Shown here piece after piece: positions 57,713 to 64,000 of a stretch of DNA of 64,000 nucleotides. Position 1 is the stretch's first letter; the number at the start of each line of letters is the position of its first letter. A model generated the notes under the pieces. The model worked only from the letters and a program-made list of their open reading frames with translations, had not been told where the DNA came from and did not search any database. The stretch is taken from NCBI GenBank assembly GCA_033398695.1, contig CM065801.1:2666001-2730000 (forward strand), in the 5' to 3' direction. The translations under genes were made by a program, and so were the position numbers. Source of the DNA: Orobanche coerulescens (taxonomy: Eukaryota > Streptophyta > Magnoliopsida > Lamiales > Orobanchaceae).

Positions 57713-60700
57713 CTAAGGGTCAAACAACTCGGGATGACTCTCCCGCATACTATCTTCGGTTTCCCAAGTAGCCTCTTCGACTCCGTGTCTATACCACTGA
57801 ATTTTGACCAAAGGAATCGTCTTGTTCCTCAACTGTTTGATTCGCCGCTCTAAGACTCGTATATGATGCTCCTCATATGAATGATCATCAGCAATCTCGA
57901 TTTCGTCGAACTAAAGTATGTGGCTCGGGTCGGCAACATACTTCCGTAACTGAGAGACGTGAAACACATTATGAATTCGGCTCAACGCCGGAGGTAGGGC
58001 TTATCGATAAGCTAACTCGCCTACTCGATCCAAAATCTCAAACGGTCCAATGAATCTCGGAAGATACCTCGACTCGGGGATACCTTGGCCAAAACATGGT
58101 CACCCGTCTCGAACTCTAATGGTCGACGACGATTATCTGCATATGATTTCTGCCGACTCTGAGCGGTCAACAAATGACTCCTGATCAAAGCTACCTTCTC
58201 ACGGGCAGCTATAAGCATATCGGGCTCGGTGCCGATTGATTCTGATAAGTCATCCAAACACAAAGGAGATCGACAACGACGACCGTACAAGGCCTCGTAA
58301 GGTGCCATCTTAATCGAAGCATGCCAACTATTATTGTACGTGAACTCGATCAACGGTAGTTGGGCTTCCCAATCATCTTTCCAATCGAAAACACATGCCC
58401 TCAGCATGTCCTCCAAAGTCTGAATAGTCCTCTCTGATTGTCCGTCAGACTAAGGATGAAAAGCTGTACTGAGATTAAGCTGAGTTCCCATAGCACGATG
58501 AACTGATTTCCAAAAATGAGACACGAATCGTCCGTCACGATTGAAAACGATACTTTTAGGAGTACCGTGTAGTCTCACTATCTCTTTGATAAACAACTGG
58601 GCAAGTCTCTCGGGACTCCACGTATCCTTAATCTCAAGGAAATGAGCTGATTTAGTTAAGCAGTCCACAATTACCCAGATTGTATTCATGCCATGACGAC
58701 TCATCGGCAAACTCGTGATGAAGTCCATTGAAATATCTTCCCACTTCCACTCTGGAATAGGGAGAGGTTTGACATACCGCCATTCGGCGATGTTCTATCT
58801 TGACTTGTCGTGTGTCAAACATCTCGAAACATATTCCGCGACTTCTCGCTTCATATTACTCCACCAGTAATTTTGTTTCAAGTCTTTGTACATCTTGCTA
58901 GACCCCGGATGAACAGAATAAGGGGTAGCATGAGCTTCTCTCAAAATCGAGTTTTTCAACTCGTCATTCACCGATACGCACAACCGATTCTTAAATCGGA
59001 AAAGTCCATCCTCGTGGACCACAAATCCAGGGGCTTTCCCCTGAGTCACATCATCTCTAATGCGTAACAAAAGTGGGTCCGAACCCTAATTCTCCCTGAT
59101 CGCCTCCTCAAGTGGCGAGAAAATCTCTAACGTACAAAGTTGCCCTTGTACTCGCTGTAACCAGACCTCGATCTCGGGTCTTAGAAATTCCTGCTGAAGT
59201 TCTTTCTGAACTGTTAATCGAGTAAGCATCTGTTCCTGAACGGACTTACGACTCAAAGCGTCGGCGACAACGTTTGCCTTGCCTGGGTGGTAAAGTATCT
59301 CAATATCATAATATTTGATTAGTTCCAACCACCGTCTCTGTCGCATATTTAACTCCTTCTGAGTAAATATATACTTTAAACTCTTGTGATCGGTGAATAT
59401 CTAACAGGTAACGCCATAAAGATAATGACGCCAAATCTTCAATGCGAATACCACGGCTGCTAGCTCCAGGTCGTGGGCCGGATAATTAACCTCGTAAGGT
59501 CTCAACTGTCGTGAAGCATAAGCAATGACTTTACCGTTCTGTATTAGTACACATCCGAGACCCTGTCCGGACGCATCACTATAAACCACAAATCCTTCCG
59601 TCCCTTGCGGTAAAGAAAGGACAGGTGCTGAAATTAACCGGCTCTTGAGTTCCTCAAAACTCTGTTGACACATGTCGGACCACGTGTATTTCTTATCTTT
59701 CCTTAAAAGGTTCGTCATGGGTTGAGCGATTTTAGAAAATCCTTCAACAAATCGCTGATAGTAACCAGCTAACCCGAGGAAACTTCGGATTTCCTTAACA
59801 TTCTTCGGAGGTAGCCAATCTCGGATAGCCTCCGTCTTCTGAGGGTCGACACGAACTCCGTCTGATGAAATTACATGTCCTAGAAACGTCACTTCGGACA
59901 TCCAGAACTCACATTTGGAAAACTTTCCATAAAGTTGCTCTCGTCTCAACACGTCAAGCACCCGATGAAGGTGAAACTCGTGTTCCTCCCGGTCACGAGA
60001 ATAAATCAAAATGTCATCAATGAAGACAACCACGAACTGATCCAAATAGTCGATGAAAACCCAATTCATTAATTCCATGAATACCGCAGGTGCATTAGTT
60101 AACCCAAACGACATTACCACAAACTCATAATGACCATAGCGTGTTCAGAACGTCGTCCTTGCGATATCCGACTCTCGAATTCGCAACTGATGATATCGAG
60201 ATCTTAGGTCAATCTTGGAAAATACTGAAGCTCCCTGAAGTTGATCCAAAAGATCATCGATACGGGGTAGAGGATACTTATTCTTGATCGTCACCCGATT
60301 CAATTCCCGGTAATCAATACACAAGCGGAACGAACCATATTTCTTCTTGACAAGTAACACTGGTGTTCCCCACGGGTACGCACTCGGTCAGATATAACCC
60401 TTCTCGGTCAAATCCTCTAATTGATTCTTCAACTCCTGCATTTCGGTCGGGGCCATCCGGTACGGTGCCTTCGATATCGGGGATGTACCGGGATCCAACT
60501 CAATCGTAAATTCCACATCTCTCTGTGGGGTCAAACCAGGTAACTCGTGAGGAAATACATCGACATATTCTCTCACTACAGGAATATCCATCAACATTAC
60601 TGATGGTTTCTCGGTCTTGGTCATATAGCACCAATAACAGACACACCCCTGATTGAGTAATCTCACTGCTTTCATCAAGTTGATGACCCTCCCGGAACAG

Positions 60701-61080
60701 CTGGGATTACCTCCCTGAAATACACATTCGACCCCATCGTTTGAAATGATAGTGACAATACGCTTACGGACACTAATGACGGCATCATGACGATCCATCC
60801 AATCAATACCCAGGATGACATCGTCCCTCGGTAAATCTACCACGATTAGATCTGCTAACCAAGCATGGCCATGAAGCTGAATCGGACAATCCTTAATCTC
60901 ACGATTCCCGATAATTCTTCTACCATCAGGTAGACCAATGACATAAGGATCACAACTAGTAGCACTACCCAGACGTAGTCTACTCAAACATGACTCGGAA
61001 ATGAATGAATGCGATGCACCAGTATCAAAAAGGGTACACACAGGTTGAGATAGAATATCGAGTGTACCTGAGATCATCCG
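57713..61080 (-). pseudogene. Gypsy pol with chromodomain, disabled by stops
   Basis: Domains in order on the minus strand: aspartic protease (CTLFDTGASHSFISE, about 61040); reverse transcriptase with [20 protein letters not shown] (60310) and the catalytic [13 protein letters not shown] (60030); RNase H ([20 protein letters not shown], about 59590); the [15 protein letters not shown] end (59280); integrase HHCC-like zinc region (59000) and core (MDFITSLPMSRHG at 58728; VFNRDGRFVSHFW; YNNSWHASIKMAPYEALYGR at about 58330). Last comes a chromodomain-like tail (PLVKIQWYRHGVEEATWE, about 57780) ending at TAG 57713-57715. In-frame stops lie at 60388, 60145, 59401, 59086, 58450, 58001 and 57911, with frameshifts near 58800 and 58030. 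Chromodomains guide integration to heterochromatin. It cannot yield an active polyprotein. Confidence 0.92.
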
Positions 61081-61083
61081 GGC

Positions 61084-62426
61084 CTATGGATCGTCGGTCT
61101 TCTTCATCTCATAAATTCGGGGCTTGCCGGTCCCCGAACCAGACGTTCCCGTCTGATAGCTCTTGGCTCCGCCTTTATTTTCTCCTGTCGTCTTGAACGA
61201 CGCGGACTGAGTGGCCTGATTTTGCACCGCTGAATGTCTCGGGGCCTGAGATGACGCTGGAGTAGGCTTAGAGTCTCTTCGGCAAAAACGGGCCTTATGC
61301 CCAGCAATTCCACAGTTATGGCACGTGACAGTCTGCCTCGGACACTTGGTGCTGAAATGACCCTGTTCTTCACAGTTGAAACAGGTGATGGCCGAACTGG
61401 CCGCTCGTGACTGAGATTCTGCGGGTCTAGGCGCCATAGGAGGTCGCTCAAAAAAGGTAGAGCCCGCATGTGGTTTCTTGAAAGTGGCCTGACTGCCGTT
61501 AGACTGATTACGATTCTTAGACTTCTTGCCAGCAGATGAAGGTTGTTGCTTAGCAATTTCCTTAGTAGTAAGCTCTTAAGTAAGAGCTTTCTCAATGAAT
61601 TCAGCCAGAGTAGTGCAATTGTGATTAAGCAACTGCATCCGCATACGAGGCTTCAACCTCTTGCTGAAATACTTGATCTTGTCCGCCTCGGAGTGAATAA
61701 TGGACGAGGCGAACGGAAGTAGCTCCTGAAATTTCTCGGCAATGGCGAGAACATCATCGTCCGCTGAGAGGTCGAGAGTGAGTAATTCTGACAACTTGGC
61801 CTCCCTGAGTGGGGCCGGATAATACCTATCCATCATGAGAGTCCTGAATTGATCCCATGTACAAGATCCGTCGGTGGCTTCAACGATAACCACCATGAAT
61901 GCGCGCCCTTACCAAGATAGTAAGCCACAACTGAAACTTTGTGTCCCTCAGGACAGTCCACCATAGCAAACAGTTTCTCGAAATGTTCAAGCCAGTGAAT
62001 GATATCCGCCGGCTCAGATGAGCCCTCGAAGGTAGGTGGTCTCTGGCGAGAGATGTCACCAATGATACTACTCACACCCCTCTCTTGCCTCTGAGGTGGC
62101 GGCGGAGGAGCCTACTGATTTTGAGTAGTTGAGTTATGCATCGTCTCCATCAGTTGTGCCATCTGAGTCATTTGGACCATCATGCCCTGCATAAAAGCGA
62201 GTGGGTCAACCCGAACACCTTCTGACTGATCTGTGTCCCGGGTACGACTCCCTGATAGTGAATGATTACGTCCAGGTGAATGGGTGGCAGCGTCACTGCT
62301 CGATGAGTTAACATTATCCCTAGCATTAGCGCGTGTATTCACACGAGCTCTCGGGTTTCGGCCCGCACCACGACCTCTTCCCCCGCGTCCCCTGCCAGCT
62401 CTTTCCATACTGAAGTGGAAAGTCAT
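61084..62426 (-). pseudogene. Gypsy gag with CCHC zinc knuckles, disabled
   Basis: Starts at ATG 62426 or, more typically, 62408 (MERAGRGRGGRGRGAGR). An N-terminal linker is followed by the capsid-like core (PPTFEGSSEPADIIHWLEHF at about 62020; WDQFRTLMMDRYYPAPLREA at about 61830). Two CCHC knuckles follow (ITCFNCEEQGHFSTKC and VTCHNCGIAGHKARFC, 61380-61290). Stops at 62112 and 61576 and a one-base shift near 61880 break it. In this clade gag and pol are usually one frame; the TAG at 61084 may be another lesion. Gag would package the element RNA. Confidence 0.9.
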
Positions 62427-62908
62427 ATGAAGATTATATATATCTCACATGAATATCACATTATGATTACGTTATGAAATGATGAAAATGAGCATACGCG
62501 CTCAAATACAATGATTACATGAATAATTAACTGAAGTGACGTGATTATCTGATGAAATTCTTCAAATGATTATCTTGAACAAGTTAACAAGATTAATGAT
62601 ATGATCCTCAAGATCAACAACTGAACAATGAAATGAACAGAGTGATTAATGAATTAACATGATCGACTTGATCAAAAATGAAAATGATGAAAGAGGATTG
62701 TTGACTATTGAATGATGAATGAGTGATTCTATTGCCAGAAATTATACCATGGCATCAGAAATCTTACTGTTCTTTGGTCTAAGGGGCTCGGCTCTTGCAC
62801 AGGTCACACGTGACGCGAAAGTCCAATGATACTAGTCTGATGAACGATGATTTCAAATGAGACATGACTCGGAAGGTAGTATTCAAAACCACGCTCCGAT
62901 ACCAACTC
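62427..62908 (-). other. 5' leader with primer-binding site (62893-62904)
   Basis: Minus strand TGGTATCGGAGC follows the LTR end by four bases and matches the primer-binding site at 1362-1373. The leader is AT-rich with many ATGA words and no open frame. Confidence 0.75.
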
Positions 62909-64000
62909 TGTAACACCCCAAACTAGGCGGATATTACAGTGCCGTGGACCCCCGACTGGGACCCACTAGGCGAATAAAAATGAATGAATTAAGTGATATA
63001 ATTGTAGTACCGAACCACAGTATATCAATAATTACTCCGATGAGGAGTTTCATTACAACACACCCAAGATAATACCGAATACATGTATATTTTATATGAA
63101 GATAAAATATACAACACTGAATGACATGAATATCCAAACGGAAGTCTGCAGCGGACATAAAATGAAGAGAAACATGAGTGAATGAAAGGACTGGGCCCCC
63201 CTACTAGTATCACTGGGACTCCTCGCCGTCAACGTTCTCTTCCCGTGCCTTAGCCTTGGCATGACCTGAAAACAACATTCCCCAACGGGGTCAGTTACAC
63301 AGAACAACAATCCTCAAGAGTTAAATAAACACAATCATGATATAATTTAATTATGAAATGACGCTGAAGAGAGGCATCATAGTACACCCGTAATGGAATG
63401 TGCACGTGCAGAAGACGGATGTCCGGACACACCCGCTTGTACCTAATTAGTCTCACGGAGGTACATTACCGTGTGCACAGTCCAATGTGTCGGTGAACCC
63501 AACACATGACCATCACGTGCCCGACTAAAAATCCCACATATCCACACCCGGCCGCGCAATATGAACCCAGAAGGTCATATGAACAAGAATGACCATGAAG
63601 AATAATAATGAAGAACAATCCGACAAAGTCAATAATGACTCACCGAGATGAAATGATAGTGAAATGAATGATAGCTCAATGAAATGATTGGAACTGTCGT
63701 TCCTCGTGAATGAAATGATTAATTGACAATTACAAGTCTCAATACGATTAATACATTATGAGTGAATTATGGTTATGAATGAACAACAACGAAAGGAATG
63801 AATATCCTTTTAACCGAGTAAGAATTAACTTACTCAACCGGTGAAGAATGTCCTTCCTCGAACAAATGTCCTACAATGAGATGTCGGTCGCTCGAACAAC
63901 CTTGAATGACAATTACCAACAATGCTCAATATACGAATCAAACACGATAATAACCGACTCCGACGTCGATACAACAATATCCAAACTCATAGAGGCATTC
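62909..64000 (-). repeat. 5' LTR, truncated by the window end
   Basis: Matches 55244-56335 of the 3' LTR. From the length of that copy the LTR should extend to about 65340, beyond the window. Confidence 0.9.

Larger units (their letters stand above)
55244..64000 (-). mobile_element. Ty3/Gypsy chromodomain (Tekay/Del-like) retrotransposon, right end cut by window
   Basis: Order on the minus strand: 5' LTR (62909 to beyond 64000), primer-binding site, gag, pol with protease, reverse transcriptase, RNase H, integrase and chromodomain, purine tract, 3' LTR (57678-55244). The two LTRs differ at roughly 25-30 positions over the 1.09 kb that can be compared by eye. Every coding domain is present, but stops and shifts disable it. 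The left target site is probably GTACT (55239-55243); the right one lies outside the window. Confidence 0.92.

Overview
This is plant nuclear DNA, most likely from a eudicot. It has spliced genes, long AT-rich non-coding stretches and a dense load of typical plant transposable elements: Ty1/Copia, Ty3/Gypsy with a chromodomain, MULE, hAT, Stowaway-like MITEs and a Helitron end. I cannot name the species. Nothing looks organellar, bacterial or viral. I see no tRNA gene, rRNA gene or CRISPR array.

Layout. 1-12.2 kb: decayed retrotransposons. These are a truncated LTR, a reversed Gypsy gag/LTR piece, a Helitron 3' end, one exon of a GH3 beta-xylosidase, and a decayed reversed Copia element (3272-10525) beside parts of other Copia elements. 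12.4-24.6 kb: small DNA elements (MITEs, hAT-type elements, a 65-bp hairpin) around the only ordinary host gene, a three-exon TPR/J-like protein gene at 18167-20280. 25.1-27.2 kb: a complete solo LTR with a 5-bp target-site duplication, inserted into an older MITE. 29.5-31 kb: the 3' end of a Copia element. 34.0-37.7 kb: a MULE with an apparently intact transposase gene. 38.4-39.5 kb: a fragment of a reverse-transcriptase-associated plant protein, set in ATT-rich repeats. 39.7-49.8 kb: a 10-kb MULE with a perfect 9-bp target-site duplication. It carries a decayed MuDR-type transposase, a ULP1/DUF1985-type gene and a small two-exon 90-aa gene that I do not recognise. 50.6-51.1 kb: MITEs. 52.7 kb to the end: an old LTR into which a Ty3/Gypsy chromodomain element (minus strand, both LTRs, second one cut by the window end) has inserted.

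The most unusual signal cuts across these elements. At least six of them, from unrelated classes, carry a dense array of one short palindromic word specific to that element: CCGCGGCAC, TAACGTACGTTA, TAGCGTGCGCTA, CCATGG with GACGC/GCGTC, CACGATCGTG, and hAT words built on GGAACCG or TAGCG. In LTRs the arrays lie in the first third. In the two MULEs they lie mainly in introns (four intron placements, one of low confidence) and between genes. In the Gypsy LTR the bases flanking the word are complementary in 13 of 18 copies, using all four pair types, which suggests that symmetry itself is maintained. One word (CCGCGGCAC) occurs in both a Copia LTR and a Gypsy-like LTR. All coordinates and splice models were read by eye; no alignment or database search was possible.
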